64,000 bases of DNA from DASXQK01 sp963724385. GTDB lineage: Bacteria; Pseudomonadota; Alphaproteobacteria; Dongiales; Dongiaceae. This document shows, piece after piece, positions 48,500 through 57,156 of this stretch. The notes under the pieces were generated by a model. The model did not search any database. It had not been told where the DNA came from and worked only from the letters and a program-made list of their open reading frames with translations. Location of the stretch: positions 1,922,001-1,986,000 of the forward strand of contig CAVRUJ010000001.1 of NCBI GenBank assembly GCA_963724385.1, given 5' to 3'. The position numbers and the translations under genes are program-made. The stretch's first letter is position 1, and each line of letters starts with the position of its first letter.

Positions 48500-49618
48500 T
48501 TGGCAGGAGACAGGTTCGTCGCCGACGAGATCCTTGTGATCGACGGTCGTGCTGAGACCACAGGCATTACCGAGCGACTGGGCTTCCGCCTCATCGAGGC
48601 CCGGCAGCTGTCATCCCTGCAACTTGCGGCGCTGCGCTTCGCCACCCCGCCCCGGCTGGGCGTGCGCCAGGCGATCGATCTGCTTCGCAAGGCCGCTCCA
48701 GACCTGATCGCAGATGTAAACACTGTCTACGCTACCTACGCGACCCAATCGGCTCAGGTGATTTCCCTGCCGGCGCCGGACTATGCCCGGCAATTGATCG
48801 GGTGGCAGGGGGGCGAAGGCTGCGGCGCCGGATTCAGGATCGGGATGATCGACACGGCGATCGACCTGGCGTCTCCGCTGCTCGACCCGAACAAGCTGCA
48901 TCAGAAATCCTTCCTGCCCGCGGAGGCGGGCGGGGCAGGATCCGAGCACGGAACCGCTGTGGCAATGTTGCTGACCGGCGGGCGGGACCCTGCCCGTTCC
49001 AAGACCGCAGGGCTACTGCCGGCCGCCGACCTGTATGCGGCGGATGTATTCGAGAAAGACGGCAGGGATATTCGTGCGACGGCATTCGCCATGGCTGCCG
49101 CGCTCGATTGGATGGTGGCCGAACATGTGCCGCTCGTGAACGCCAGCCTCTCTGGCGGACCCAACCTGCTTCTGGAGGCAGCGGTCCGCCGGGCTGCTGA
49201 GCGCGGCACGATACTGGTCGCCGCAGCCGGGAATGACGGTTCTGCCGGTCTGCCCGCCTATCCTGCCGCGTACCCGGACGCCATCGCCATCACCGCCATC
49301 GACCAGGACAAACAGGTCTTCGCAGAAGCCAATCAGGGCAGCTACATCGCCTTCGCGGCACCCGGCGTCCGTATCTGGACAGCCGACGGGAAGGGCGCCG
49401 GAAAATTCGTGACCGGTACCTCATTTGCAGCCCCCTTCGCGACTGCCGTGTCGGCGGTAGAGCTCATGGCAGGCGTTCCGGCCGATCCGACGTCGCTACG
49501 GGCGGCGCTCGCCGGCGATGCCGTTCATTTGGGGCTGCCTGGACGGAATTCGGTCTATGGCTTCGGCCTCGTCCATGCGCGGGAAGCCTGCGGGACCGAT
49601 ATTTCAGCCGTGCAATAG
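48500..49618 (+). CDS. S8-family serine peptidase (subtilase)
   Basis: 372 residues from the TTG at 48500, though the frame is open further upstream into the Gly-Asn repeat. Triad: Asp in 'FRIGMIDTAIDL', His in 'GSEHGTAVAMLLTGG', Ser in 'VTGTSFAAPFATAVSA'; oxyanion Asn in 'LVAAAGNDGSAGLPAYPAAY'. A ~90-residue propeptide-like region precedes it. Probably secreted or surface-bound through the repeat-bearing N-terminus. Neighbouring secreted Gly-Asn-repeat protein at 49970 could be a partner or substrate. Confidence 0.9.
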   Translation: MAGDRFVADEILVIDGRAETTGITERLGFRLIEARQLSSLQLAALRFATPPRLGVRQAIDLLRKAAPDLIADVNTVYATYATQSAQVISLPAPDYARQLIGWQGGEGCGAGFRIGMIDTAIDLASPLLDPNKLHQKSFLPAEAGGAGSEHGTAVAMLLTGGRDPARSKTAGLLPAADLYAADVFEKDGRDIRATAFAMAAALDWMVAEHVPLVNASLSGGPNLLLEAAVRRAAERGTILVAAAGNDGSAGLPAYPAAYPDAIAITAIDQDKQVFAEANQGSYIAFAAPGVRIWTADGKGAGKFVTGTSFAAPFATAVSAVELMAGVPADPTSLRAALAGDAVHLGLPGRNSVYGFGLVHAREACGTDISAVQ

Positions 49619-49646
49619 CGATCGGCTCCGCTCCCGGCCGAGGGCC

Positions 49647-49892
49647 TCAATCGCAGGGCGCCCGGCCGGCATAGACTTGATTGGGCGAGGTAAGGCCGCC
49701 CACTGCCGCGCCGGCAGCACCGCCAGCCAATGCTCCAAGCGCCGGGTTTCCGCCTATCACCGCGCCCAATACGGCGCCGCCGGCCGCACCTATGCCAGCA
49801 CCCGTCAGGGCACGGCAGCCAGGTGACGTCCCGCAGGCCGAAAGCGTCACAGAGGCGAGCAGCAATCCTGCGACCAAGCCATGTGTACTCAT
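49647..49892 (-). CDS. small lipoprotein with glycine-zipper domain
   Basis: 81 residues: signal peptide with lipobox 'LLLASVTLSAC' (Cys20), then 'GAGIGAAGGAVLGAVIGGNPALGALAGGAAGAAVGGL', a glycine-zipper segment as in outer-membrane YMGG/SlyB-type lipoproteins. Likely an outer-membrane or periplasmic stress protein. Lies convergent to the subtilase gene. Confidence 0.85.
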   Translation of the reverse strand: MSTHGLVAGLLLASVTLSACGTSPGCRALTGAGIGAAGGAVLGAVIGGNPALGALAGGAAGAAVGGLTSPNQVYAGRAPCD

Positions 49893-49969
49893 TCGACTTC
49901 TCCTGCTTCATTGGGCCGAGCCGCACCCGTGGGCGCGGCTCGGCCCCTTTCCGTTTTGGCGGGCGAGGG

Positions 49970-50728
49970 TTACTTGCCGGCCAGCAGCGCGTCAAGCGCC
50001 GCCTGCGTCGACGGGCTCACCGGCGTCTTGTTCGCCGCCGCATTCAGGTCTGTCGTCGCAGTGGCTGCGTCGGTCGCCGCCGTAGCATCGGCAGTGGCCG
50101 CTGCGGCATCGGCAGTAGCAGCGGTAGTAGTGTCAGTGGTCACTGTGGCCGTGTCTGCTGCGATGGTGGTAGTCAGCGACCCGAAAGTTTGGCCCATTGA
50201 GTCCGTTAAGACGCCGAGCCCAAAGCCAGGAATGGTGGACAAGTCGTTGCTCAACTCATTTTGCGCCGCCGTGAGTGCGTTGTTGGCGGCCAGAAGCGCA
50301 GCATCCGCTGCCGCTGCCGTGGCATCTGCCGTCGCCGCTGCGGCTGCCGCAGCGAGCGCCGTCGCCTCGGCGGCCTTGTAGGCGGCGATCTTGCCTACGC
50401 GCGAATTCGGCGAGGTATTGAGCATGGCGGTTGCCGAGGCATGTCCCGCATTCAGCCCGCCAAGGGCGCTCGCGGTGGAACCATGACCCTTTCCGTTTCC
50501 GCCTGCGTTGCTATCGGCCCCGGCGTTGCCGTTTCCGTTGCCGTTACCGCCCGCGTTTCCGTTGCCATTCCCTCCACCATTGCCATGGCCATTGCCATTA
50601 CTGGCAAAAGCGCTGGTTTGGATGAACGAGCCATGCGAATCGAGCTTGAGCGGAATTGCCGCCGCGATAACGGCGAGCGCCGCGGCCCAGGCTATATGCC
50701 GCATCGCGGGTTGGACTGACTTGCTCAT
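49970..50728 (-). CDS. secreted Gly-Asn-repeat and Ala/Thr-rich protein
   Basis: 252 residues; ATG at 50728 has GGAGAAG upstream. Signal peptide (residues ~12-30), then a Gly-Asn repeat block ('SNGNGHGNGGGNGNGNAGG'), then 'STASALGGLNAGHASATAMLNTSPNSRVGKIAAYKAAE', then long Ala/Thr/Asp repeats ('ADATAATDAATATT') forming a probable helical rod, ending 'STQAALDALLAGK'. No enzyme motif. The repeat block resembles that of the subtilase 1.5 kb away, suggesting a shared surface attachment or co-evolving pair. Confidence 0.8.
   Translation of the reverse strand: MSKSVQPAMRHIAWAAALAVIAAAIPLKLDSHGSFIQTSAFASNGNGHGNGGGNGNGNAGGNGNGNGNAGADSNAGGNGKGHGSTASALGGLNAGHASATAMLNTSPNSRVGKIAAYKAAEATALAAAAAAATADATAAAADAALLAANNALTAAQNELSNDLSTIPGFGLGVLTDSMGQTFGSLTTTIAADTATVTTDTTTAATADAAAATADATAATDAATATTDLNAAANKTPVSPSTQAALDALLAGK
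50500..50611 (-). repeat. tandem repeat coding for Gly-Asn in the secreted protein
   Basis: Degenerate GGNAAY units on the minus strand, similar to those at 48252-48404 but in frame throughout. Confidence 0.75.
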
Positions 50729-51015
50729 TTTAGCTTCTCCTTGTGTTGCGGCCAAACGCAGAGCCTTGACCAATCGCGACCGCTGCAAAACGTTGCCGCT
50801 ATTGACGATGGACTGCCTTCGTGCGAACGCGCATGGACCGTCAACGGGCCGAAGGGCGCGGTATTCCCATGACAATAAGGGGCCAGTTTCCGGGCGATTT
50901 TCGGATAGCGAGTCGGTGCGTGAACTGGAGACGCCCTTGGGCGCTCGCCAGATGCGGCAAGCCTTGGATCCCGGCTCGCCTCGGAATAAGTCTCCGCTTT
51001 CCGCGTTGAGATACT
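50729..51015. other. intergenic, no gene supported
   Basis: 287 bases. A long minus-strand frame (50725-51273) crosses it but shows no protein pattern and lies antisense to the better-supported gene at 51016. Confidence 0.4.
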
Positions 51016-51411
51016 ATGCAATGGCGCATCAAGTGGCGCTTCTCGGACGCCAGCCCAAGGGTGCATGCCTCCGAACCCTTCGAGACGCGCGCGATTGCTA
51101 TCGCCAACGCTTGCCCGATAGTTGCCCATCAACCGTATGAAATCTGGATCGAAGGTCCGCTGGGCGAGCGCATCGAGGCAGCGGAGGTAGCCCGGATATG
51201 CCGGCAATATGGAGCGGCCGACCAGGTACCGGAGCGGGATCGGGCCGGATCGCGGCAGCCGGACGAAAAGCACCAGGAAACCGCTCGGCCATTTTATCGC
51301 GCCAAGGCAAGGGAATTCGCCGAGCCGGCCCCGGCGGCGCCCGCGGAGGATGTCAAGGAGTCGGGCCTGTTGCCCCCTGATTCAACAGCATCGGAACGCG
51401 GGCGCAAGTAA
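51016..51411 (+). CDS. hypothetical protein
   Basis: 131 residues. The first ~70 ('MQWRIKWRFSDASPRVHASEPFETRAIAIANACPIVAHQPYEIWIEGPLGERIEAAEVARICRQYG') read like a compact folded domain; the rest is charged and low-complexity. No family recognised. It is isolated from its neighbours and has no strong ribosome site, so it could be spurious. Confidence 0.45.
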   Translation: MQWRIKWRFSDASPRVHASEPFETRAIAIANACPIVAHQPYEIWIEGPLGERIEAAEVARICRQYGAADQVPERDRAGSRQPDEKHQETARPFYRAKAREFAEPAPAAPAEDVKESGLLPPDSTASERGRK

Positions 51412-51471
51412 CCCTGCGAGCAGGCAGGAGTCCTATGCGTCCAGGACGGCGAACGCCGTCCGCATCACCGT

Positions 51472-51654
51472 CTACAGGCCGTGGTGCGGATGGCGCTTGT
51501 CGCCGCGCTGGTTGCGCTTGCGCACGTAAGTGATCATGGCGTCAGGGTATTGGGACTTGGCCTTGAGGGCGGCGATGAGGGCATCCTCGGCCTTGACGGA
51601 GAGGGTGTCCGAACGCCCCTCGCGGCGAAGCCCCACGGTGTATTCGGTGGTCAT
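51472..51654 (-). CDS. small conserved-looking hypothetical protein
   Basis: 60 residues, 5 bases downstream of the glyoxalase-like gene. 'EYTVGLRREGRSDTLSVKAEDALIAALKAKSQYPDAMITYVRKRNQRGDKRHPH' has a plausible strand-helix-strand fold and a basic tail. Probably co-transcribed with the glyoxalase; function unknown. Confidence 0.65.
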   Translation of the reverse strand: MTTEYTVGLRREGRSDTLSVKAEDALIAALKAKSQYPDAMITYVRKRNQRGDKRHPHHGL

Positions 51655-51659
51655 GCCCC

Positions 51660-52100
51660 CTACCAGGCCCCCGTGCTCGCCATGCTCTTCCACGGCTCCT
51701 GAGGAGGCTTGGCCTTGCCCTTCTGGAGCAGCTCGATGGAAATGCCGTCGGGCGAGCGCACGAAGGCCATCTGGCCGTCCCGGGGCGGCCGGTTGATCGT
51801 GACTCCGGCATCGGCGAGGCGTTTGCATACGCCATAGATGTCGTCCACGGCGAAGGCGAGATGGCCGAAATTGCGCCCGCCGGCATAGGGCTGTGGATCC
51901 CAGTTGTGGGTGAGCTCGATGAGCGGCGCCCGGTCGGCCTTGGCGCTGGCGAGATCCTCGGGCGCGGCGAGGAAGATGAGCGTATAGCGGCCCGCCTCGT
52001 TGGTGTAGCGCTCGACTTCCTTGAGTCCGAGCTTGTTGCAGTAGAAGTCGAGGGACTGATCCACATCGGTGATGCGGATCATGGAATGGAGAAATTTCAC
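51660..52100 (-). CDS. gloA: lactoylglutathione lyase-like VOC protein (glyoxalase I type)
   Basis: 146 residues. 'FLHSMIRITDVDQSLDFYCNKLGLKEVERYTNEAGRYTLIFLAAPED' (metal-ligand His, glyoxalase I start), 'LIELTHNWDPQPYAGGRNFGHLAFAVDDIYGVCKRLADAGV' and 'MAFVRSPDGISIELLQKG' with the ligand Glu. Would isomerise the methylglyoxal-glutathione hemithioacetal to S-lactoylglutathione. Repeat copy 5 begins 12 bases upstream of the start, in its promoter/leader. Confidence 0.88.
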   Translation of the reverse strand: MKFLHSMIRITDVDQSLDFYCNKLGLKEVERYTNEAGRYTLIFLAAPEDLASAKADRAPLIELTHNWDPQPYAGGRNFGHLAFAVDDIYGVCKRLADAGVTINRPPRDGQMAFVRSPDGISIELLQKGKAKPPQEPWKSMASTGAW

Positions 52101-52112
52101 CTTGCGATCCTC

Positions 52113-52224
52113 CTAGTACCGACTTTCGCAGAAAGTCGGCACATCGTTTCCAATCTTAGTATCGGATTCACGCAGAAATTCGTAACATAGCCTGGAGTTA
52201 CGAATTTCTGCGATCCGATACTAG
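52113..52224. repeat. ~110-bp two-hairpin repeat, copy 5
   Basis: CTAG then GTACCGACTTTCGCAGAAAGTC first hairpin and AGTATCGGATTCACGCAGAA ... GATCCGATACTAG second palindrome. Lies upstream of the glyoxalase-like gene. Confidence 0.9.
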
Positions 52225-52293
52225 CGGGCCGAGTGCGGATTCGGCTGCACTAAGACACCAACGGGCCGTCGCCCGTCAAGATCGCAAGAGCCT

Positions 52294-52482
52294 TCAGGGC
52301 AATGGCATGAAGCTCGCGACGGCGGCGCCCACGCCGATGACTACCAAACCCATCACGAAATAGGTCGCGAAGCGGACTTGTCCTTCCTTGACCTGGTTCT
52401 TGCGGCTCTCGCCGGACCGCTCGGCCAAGCCTCTCTCGCTTGCGCCGGCGCGCATGTCCCCAACGCGCAAATCCAATGACAT
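52294..52482 (-). CDS. small single-span membrane protein
   Basis: 62 residues from ATG at 52482 (a longer in-frame start exists). N-terminal charged part ('MSLDLRVGDMRAGASERGLAERSGESRKNQVKEGQ') and one C-terminal span 'FATYFVMGLVVIGVGAAVASFM'. Downstream of the ABC exporter genes on the same strand; no family recognised. Confidence 0.5.
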   Translation of the reverse strand: MSLDLRVGDMRAGASERGLAERSGESRKNQVKEGQVRFATYFVMGLVVIGVGAAVASFMPLP

Positions 52483-52609
52483 GAATAATCTCCCCGTTGC
52501 CACCACGCCGGTGGCATGCACTTTTCTTGGCCTTTCGGCGGCCGAAAGGATGACTCCGCTTCCGGGCCGTCAGGCATGGCATTTTTGTGGTTCGGCTATG
52601 CGTTCCCGC

Positions 52610-53572
52610 TCAGGCTCTCACTTCTTGGCGTTGGAAGATCACGTAAGTAACCACGAACAAGAGGATGGCGCCGGCCACGAGGCCAGTCACCTGCGGCCAG
52701 ATGAGCAACAGGCTCTGAGTTAACGGGAGCGGCGCCCCGAGGATCGCGTTCTGCAATTGATCCAGGAATACGGGTCCAAGCGCCCGGGTGGCCGGGTGAA
52801 GGATCCCGAGCATGGCTTCCCCGAATAGCGTATCCGGCGAAAGCCGCGCCAAGCCTTGCTGGACCTCGATCTGCTGCAGGCTCTGCCCGCCCATGAGGGC
52901 CGCGGATTGGGAAGCGAACAGGGCCTGAGTCAGGAACCGGGTCAGCAAGGGCCAGAGCACACTCATGAGCAGCCAGAGCCCCAGGCCCGAAAGGGCCGAT
53001 GTCGCGGGCGAGCGGAACACGACCGAGAACAGGAGTGCCGCCGCTAGCCAGACCCCGCCATAGGCGATGGCGACGATGAGGAAGGCGATGCCCCGCAGCA
53101 CCTCCTCGCCCGTAGGCGGAACCCCCAGCGTCACCAGCCCCAGCCCCATCACCAAGAGCCAAAGGGCGAGGAGCGCCACGGCCAGGGTCGAGAGCCCGGC
53201 CAGGAACTTGCCGAGCAGGAGGGCATCCCGATAAATGGGCTGGGCCAGCACCCGGCTCATGGTCCGCCGGTTGAACTCGCCGTTGATGCTGTCGAAGGCA
53301 AGCCCGATGGCGACCAGCGGAATGAGGAAACCCAGAATCCCGGTGAAAGAGGGCAGGGGATCGTGGTTCTGCGTGAAGAGGCGCAGGAACAGGAAGGGGT
53401 CCTCGCTGGTGGTCTGGCGCAGGTCCTGGATCGCCGTATAGACCGCGCCGACGCCAGTCAGCAGCATCAGCCATTCGAGGATCATCATCCTGGCGCCGCC
53501 GAGATGATCGGCGAATTCCTTCAGGAAGATGGCGCCAAGCCCGGTCCAGGGCGAACCCCTACGCTTCGCCAT
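52610..53572 (-). CDS. ABC-2 type transporter permease
   Basis: 320 residues from ATG at 53572. Six hydrophobic segments in the ABC-2 arrangement: 'MMILEWLMLLTGVGAVYTAI', a large loop, 'ILGFLIPLVAIGLAFDSINGEFNRRTMSRVLAQPIYRDALLLGKFLAG' (the conserved cytoplasmic helix of ABC-2 permeases), 'LAVALLALWLLVMGLGLVTL', 'FLIVAIAYGGVWLAAALLFSVVFRS', 'LSGLGLWLLMSVLWPLL' and a C-terminal span. Overlaps the ATPase gene by 14 bases. Exports an unknown substrate. Confidence 0.88.
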   Translation of the reverse strand: MAKRRGSPWTGLGAIFLKEFADHLGGARMMILEWLMLLTGVGAVYTAIQDLRQTTSEDPFLFLRLFTQNHDPLPSFTGILGFLIPLVAIGLAFDSINGEFNRRTMSRVLAQPIYRDALLLGKFLAGLSTLAVALLALWLLVMGLGLVTLGVPPTGEEVLRGIAFLIVAIAYGGVWLAAALLFSVVFRSPATSALSGLGLWLLMSVLWPLLTRFLTQALFASQSAALMGGQSLQQIEVQQGLARLSPDTLFGEAMLGILHPATRALGPVFLDQLQNAILGAPLPLTQSLLLIWPQVTGLVAGAILLFVVTYVIFQRQEVRA

Positions 53573-54560
53573 GCGCACCCTCACCAATTCGGCCCCCACC
53601 CTCTTGCCTCTCGAAGAAGTCGCGGTAGAGGGAATCAAGGCTGGGCTCCAGCGCGTCGAACTTCAGGAGGGTGGCGCCGCCGGCGATGAGCGAGCGGGCG
53701 ACGGCCGCACGCACGTCCCGGTCGGCGACGACGCGGTATTCGCCGTCGCCGTCGTCGATCACCCGGGTCAGGCCCGGGATGCCGTTGAGCAGCCGCGCCG
53801 GATCGGCATTGCGCACGGTGATCGCCAGGTTGAAGCCCGCACCCAGCACGGCGGCCGAAAGCTCCATCACAGTCCCTTGCAGCGCGATCTTGCCCCGGTT
53901 GAACAGCGCGACCCGATCGCAGACCGCCTGGACCCGGTCGAGCAGATGGGAGGACAACAGCACGGTCAGCCCCTGGGCCTTGAGGCCGCGGATCAACTCC
54001 AGGAACTCGAATGTCGCCTGAGGGTCGAGGCCGGAGGTGGGCTCATCCAGGATGGCGATCTCCGCCTTCTTCATCAGCACCTCGGCCAAGCCGAGGCGCT
54101 GGCGCATGCCATGGGAGAAGGCGCCGGTCTTCTTTCTCGCTACGCTCTCGAGGCCGACCTGGGCAAGAGCTTCACCGATGCGCTCGTCGATTTCGTCCCG
54201 GGGAATGCCGGCGAGACGGGCCGTGTAGCGCAGGTTCTGCTCGGCCGTTAGGTAGTCGTAGAAGCCGACCGAGTCCGGGAGATACCCCACATGACGCTTC
54301 ACCTCGAGGGGTTCGCGCACGGGATCGAAGCCGTTCACGGTAAGCCTGCCCGCGGTGACCTCAGTCAACCCCATCAGCATCAGGATGGTCGTCGTCTTGC
54401 CTGCGCCGTTGGGGCCCAGGAGTCCAAAGATCTCGCCGCGCCGGATGGAAAGGTCGATCCCGTCCACGGCTGCGAACTCCCCGTAGCGCTTTTTCAGGCG
54501 CTTGGCCTCGATGACGATATCGTCCATCGGGGCCTTGGTTTCGACGATCGCCTCGTTCAT
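53559..54560 (-). CDS. ABC transporter ATP-binding protein
   Basis: 333 residues from ATG at 54560. Walker A 'GLLGPNGAGKTTT', Q-loop region, signature 'FSHGMRQRLGLAEVLMKK', Walker B 'IAILDEPTSGLD', H-loop 'LLSSHLLD'. A C-terminal ~100-residue domain ('VRNADPARLLNGIPGLTRVIDDGDGEYRV') is typical of DrrA/NatA-type exporters. ATGA overlap with the NEW3-domain gene, so all three are translationally coupled. Confidence 0.93.
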   Translation of the reverse strand: MNEAIVETKAPMDDIVIEAKRLKKRYGEFAAVDGIDLSIRRGEIFGLLGPNGAGKTTTILMLMGLTEVTAGRLTVNGFDPVREPLEVKRHVGYLPDSVGFYDYLTAEQNLRYTARLAGIPRDEIDERIGEALAQVGLESVARKKTGAFSHGMRQRLGLAEVLMKKAEIAILDEPTSGLDPQATFEFLELIRGLKAQGLTVLLSSHLLDRVQAVCDRVALFNRGKIALQGTVMELSAAVLGAGFNLAITVRNADPARLLNGIPGLTRVIDDGDGEYRVVADRDVRAAVARSLIAGGATLLKFDALEPSLDSLYRDFFERQEGGGRIGEGAHGEA

Positions 54561-55729
54561 CGCCGGCCGAAGCGGGCCACCGCACCCACGCCGACCAGCA
54601 ACGCGATCGCGATGATGCCGATGCCGACGATGCCCCAGAGCGTAGAGGTGGCTACCGTGACGCGGTAATCGGTTGAGGCTGAATCGGCGTTGTCCGACGC
54701 GGTGAAGGTCACCATGTAGTCGCCGGCCAAGGCCTTGGCCGAAGGCGTCATGGTGGCTTGCACCGTCTTCTTTTCGCCGGGCCCGATCTGGTCGATCTTG
54801 TTCTGGTCGAAGCTGACTGTCCAATCCGAAGGCGGCGATGCGGAGATATCGATGCCTTGGGCGGGCGCGCTGCCGTCATTGCCGAGGCTGAGGCTCACTT
54901 GCGTGGGCTTTCCCGCCTCGGCCTGGACGCTGATCCGACCCTCGTCAGCGCCGGTGAGGGAGAGCTTCGGCTGGCCGGTGATCTCGACGGTCATGGATGT
55001 GTTGGCGGCGACCCCGGCAGCCGAGGCTTCAACTGCGACCGGGTAGTCGGCAGCCGGCGCCTGGCTCGGCGGCTGAACCTTCAGTTTCAGATCCTTGCTC
55101 TGCCCCGCTTCGATGGGGATGGAACTGATCTCTTGGGAGCCATACTCCTCGGTGAAGCTGGTCTCGAATCCCTGGGGCGCTTCGGCCGCCAGGCGGACCA
55201 CCTGATCCTTGGTGCCCTCGTTCTTGACCGTGAAGTCGTATTCAAAACTGCTGTGGGTAGTGCCACGCAGCGAGGGCAGGCTCGTCTTGATAGAGAGCTT
55301 TGGGGGTTGCACTTCGCCGACAGTTACCTCCAGCGGCAGGTCGGCGGTGAGGTCGGCACCTTGGGCGTGGATGGTGAGCTTATGGTCGCCCGCAGGCGTT
55401 CCATCGGGAATGTCCAGGCGGAGCTGCAGCGATACGCTTTGGTTGATCGCCGCCATGGCCGCACCCACGGGCGAGCCGTCGCCCAGCAGCACGGCCTTCC
55501 AGCCCGGCGGAACGTCAGTGACCGAAAGGGTCACGGCCTCCGGCGCAAGGCCCGCGTTCTGCAGCTGCAGCTTGACCGTGGTGCTTTCCCCGGCGCGCGC
55601 GGTGATCGCCGGGTAGTCGGTCAGCAGCCACAGGCCCTTCGCATCGCCCGCGTCGGCTGCCCAGGCGGGCGAGGCCAGGAGCAGGCCGAAGGAAGCAAGC
55701 ATCCAAAATGCCAGTCGCATGTTGGTCAT
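54557..55729 (-). CDS. secreted/membrane-anchored NEW3-domain protein of an ABC exporter operon
   Basis: 390 residues. Signal peptide 'MRLAFWMLASFGLLLASPAWA', then three or so Ig-like NEW3-type repeats ('GESTTVKLQLQNAGLAPEAVTLSVTDVPPGWKAVLL', 'FEYDFTVKNEGTKDQVVRLAAEAPQGFETSF', 'PTQVSLSLGNDGSAPAQGIDISASPPSDWTVSF') and a C-terminal span 'LWGIVGIGIIAIALLVGVGAVARFGRR'. Such proteins precede ABC-2 exporters and probably act outside the membrane as a partner. First gene of the operon. Confidence 0.85.
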   Translation of the reverse strand: MTNMRLAFWMLASFGLLLASPAWAADAGDAKGLWLLTDYPAITARAGESTTVKLQLQNAGLAPEAVTLSVTDVPPGWKAVLLGDGSPVGAAMAAINQSVSLQLRLDIPDGTPAGDHKLTIHAQGADLTADLPLEVTVGEVQPPKLSIKTSLPSLRGTTHSSFEYDFTVKNEGTKDQVVRLAAEAPQGFETSFTEEYGSQEISSIPIEAGQSKDLKLKVQPPSQAPAADYPVAVEASAAGVAANTSMTVEITGQPKLSLTGADEGRISVQAEAGKPTQVSLSLGNDGSAPAQGIDISASPPSDWTVSFDQNKIDQIGPGEKKTVQATMTPSAKALAGDYMVTFTASDNADSASTDYRVTVATSTLWGIVGIGIIAIALLVGVGAVARFGRR

Positions 55730-55964
55730 TTCCCCAATCTCATTCCGAAGAGCAGAACCCGAGAATATAGCGGCGCGGCAATCTCTCACAGTCCGGCGGC
55801 GATTGTCAGCGGGGAGTATAAGACGCCAAGTTCAGCATTGAAACTAAAGCATATTAATGATCTTTCATGGTCGCTCGGCCCGGCTTTCCGCTCGACAGGC
55901 GGCCCGTTCCTGTGGTTCTTGGCCGAGCTTGGGCTATGGGGAAAGCGGCAGCGGGAACCCTTCC
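55730..55964. promoter_or_regulatory. divergent promoter region
   Basis: 235 bases between the divergently transcribed NEW3/ABC operon and the oxidoreductase gene. AT-richer patch at 55830-55870 (GAAACTAAAGCATATTAATGATC). No operator pattern identified. Confidence 0.35.
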
Positions 55965-57089
55965 ATGTCCGACTTCGATTATGTCGTGATCGGCGCCGGC
56001 ATGGCCGGCGCTTCGGCGGCCTATGAGCTGGCCGCAATCGGGCGGGTTCTGGTGCTGGAACAGGAGGAAAGGCCTGGCTATCACTCGACCGGCCGGTCGG
56101 CGGCCCTCTATGCCGAGACCTACGGCAACCGGACGGTGAGAGCGCTCACCACTGCTGGCAAGGGATTCTATCTCCAACCACCGGCCGGTTTCGCCGAGCA
56201 CCCACTGCTTACGCCTCGCGGCGTGATGCTGATCGCGCGGCCCGACCAGCGGCATTCCCTCGACGGTTTCATGGCTGAGATGAAGAACCTCGCCGGGCGG
56301 GTCAGCCGGCTCGACGGTGCTGCGGCCCGGGCCAAAGTACCAGTGCTGCGAGCGGACTACGTTGCCGAGGCGGCCTTCGACCCCGATGCCATGGACATCG
56401 ATGTGCACGGACTTCATAGCGGGTATCTGCGCGGCCTCAAAGCCCGCGGCGGGCAAGTCGTCGTCGACGCTCGTGTCGGTGCGCTCACGCGGGAAAACGG
56501 TGCCTGGCGAATCCGAAGCAAGGCGGGAGAGTTCCGCGGCCGGGTGATCGTCGATGCCGCCGGCGCCTGGGCCGACGAGGTCGCGGCGCTTGCCGGCGCG
56601 AAGCCGGTGGGCCTCGTGCCGAAGCGGCGCACGGCGATCCTGTTCCAGCCATCAGCGGGAACCGATGTGCGCGGCTGGCCCTCGGTGATCGATATCGACG
56701 AGCATTTCTACTTCCGTCCCGATGCCGGGCGCCTCATGGCCTCGCCCGCCGACGAGACGCCCATGCCACCCTGCGACGTGCAGCCCGAGGAAATCGATAT
56801 CGCCATCCTGATCGACCGTCTGGAGAAGGCGGCCGAACTGCCGGTGAAGCGGGTCGAGCATCGCTGGGCCGGGTTGCGCACCTTCGCCAAGGACAAGACC
56901 CCCGTCGTGGGCTATGACCCCAAGGTCGAGGATTTCTTCTGGCTGGCGGGGCAGGGCGGATTTGGCATCCAGACCGCTCCCGGGATCACCCGCCTGGTCG
57001 CAGCGCTCATCCGGCGCCAGCCGGTACCGCCCGACCTCGCCGATCTCGGCGTGGCCGAGGCCGATCTCTCGCCGGCGCGCTTCGCCTGA
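55965..57089 (+). CDS. FAD-dependent oxidoreductase (DAO / glycine oxidase family)
   Basis: 374 residues; ATG at 55965. Dinucleotide-binding 'DYVVIGAGMAGASAAYELAAIGRVLVLEQEERPGYHSTGRSAALY' (GxGxxG, and the flavin-contacting HSTGRS), 'VIVDAAGAWADEVAALAG', and C-terminal 'HRWAGLRTFAKDKTPVVGYDP' and 'FFWLAGQGGFGIQTAPGITRLVAALI' (the DAO second FAD motif). Oxidative deamination of an amino acid or amine is likely; substrate unknown. Confidence 0.9.
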   Translation: MSDFDYVVIGAGMAGASAAYELAAIGRVLVLEQEERPGYHSTGRSAALYAETYGNRTVRALTTAGKGFYLQPPAGFAEHPLLTPRGVMLIARPDQRHSLDGFMAEMKNLAGRVSRLDGAAARAKVPVLRADYVAEAAFDPDAMDIDVHGLHSGYLRGLKARGGQVVVDARVGALTRENGAWRIRSKAGEFRGRVIVDAAGAWADEVAALAGAKPVGLVPKRRTAILFQPSAGTDVRGWPSVIDIDEHFYFRPDAGRLMASPADETPMPPCDVQPEEIDIAILIDRLEKAAELPVKRVEHRWAGLRTFAKDKTPVVGYDPKVEDFFWLAGQGGFGIQTAPGITRLVAALIRRQPVPPDLADLGVAEADLSPARFA

Positions 57090-57156
57090 CAGCGGCTTGA
57101 AGTCGCATAGCCACGGCGTCCTCTTGTCAGGCTATGATCCAGCAACAATCGGGCAT

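Noticed and set aside
50725..51273. 182-codon minus-strand frame
   Set aside because: Overlaps the start of the secreted Gly-Asn protein and is antisense to the better-looking gene at 51016.
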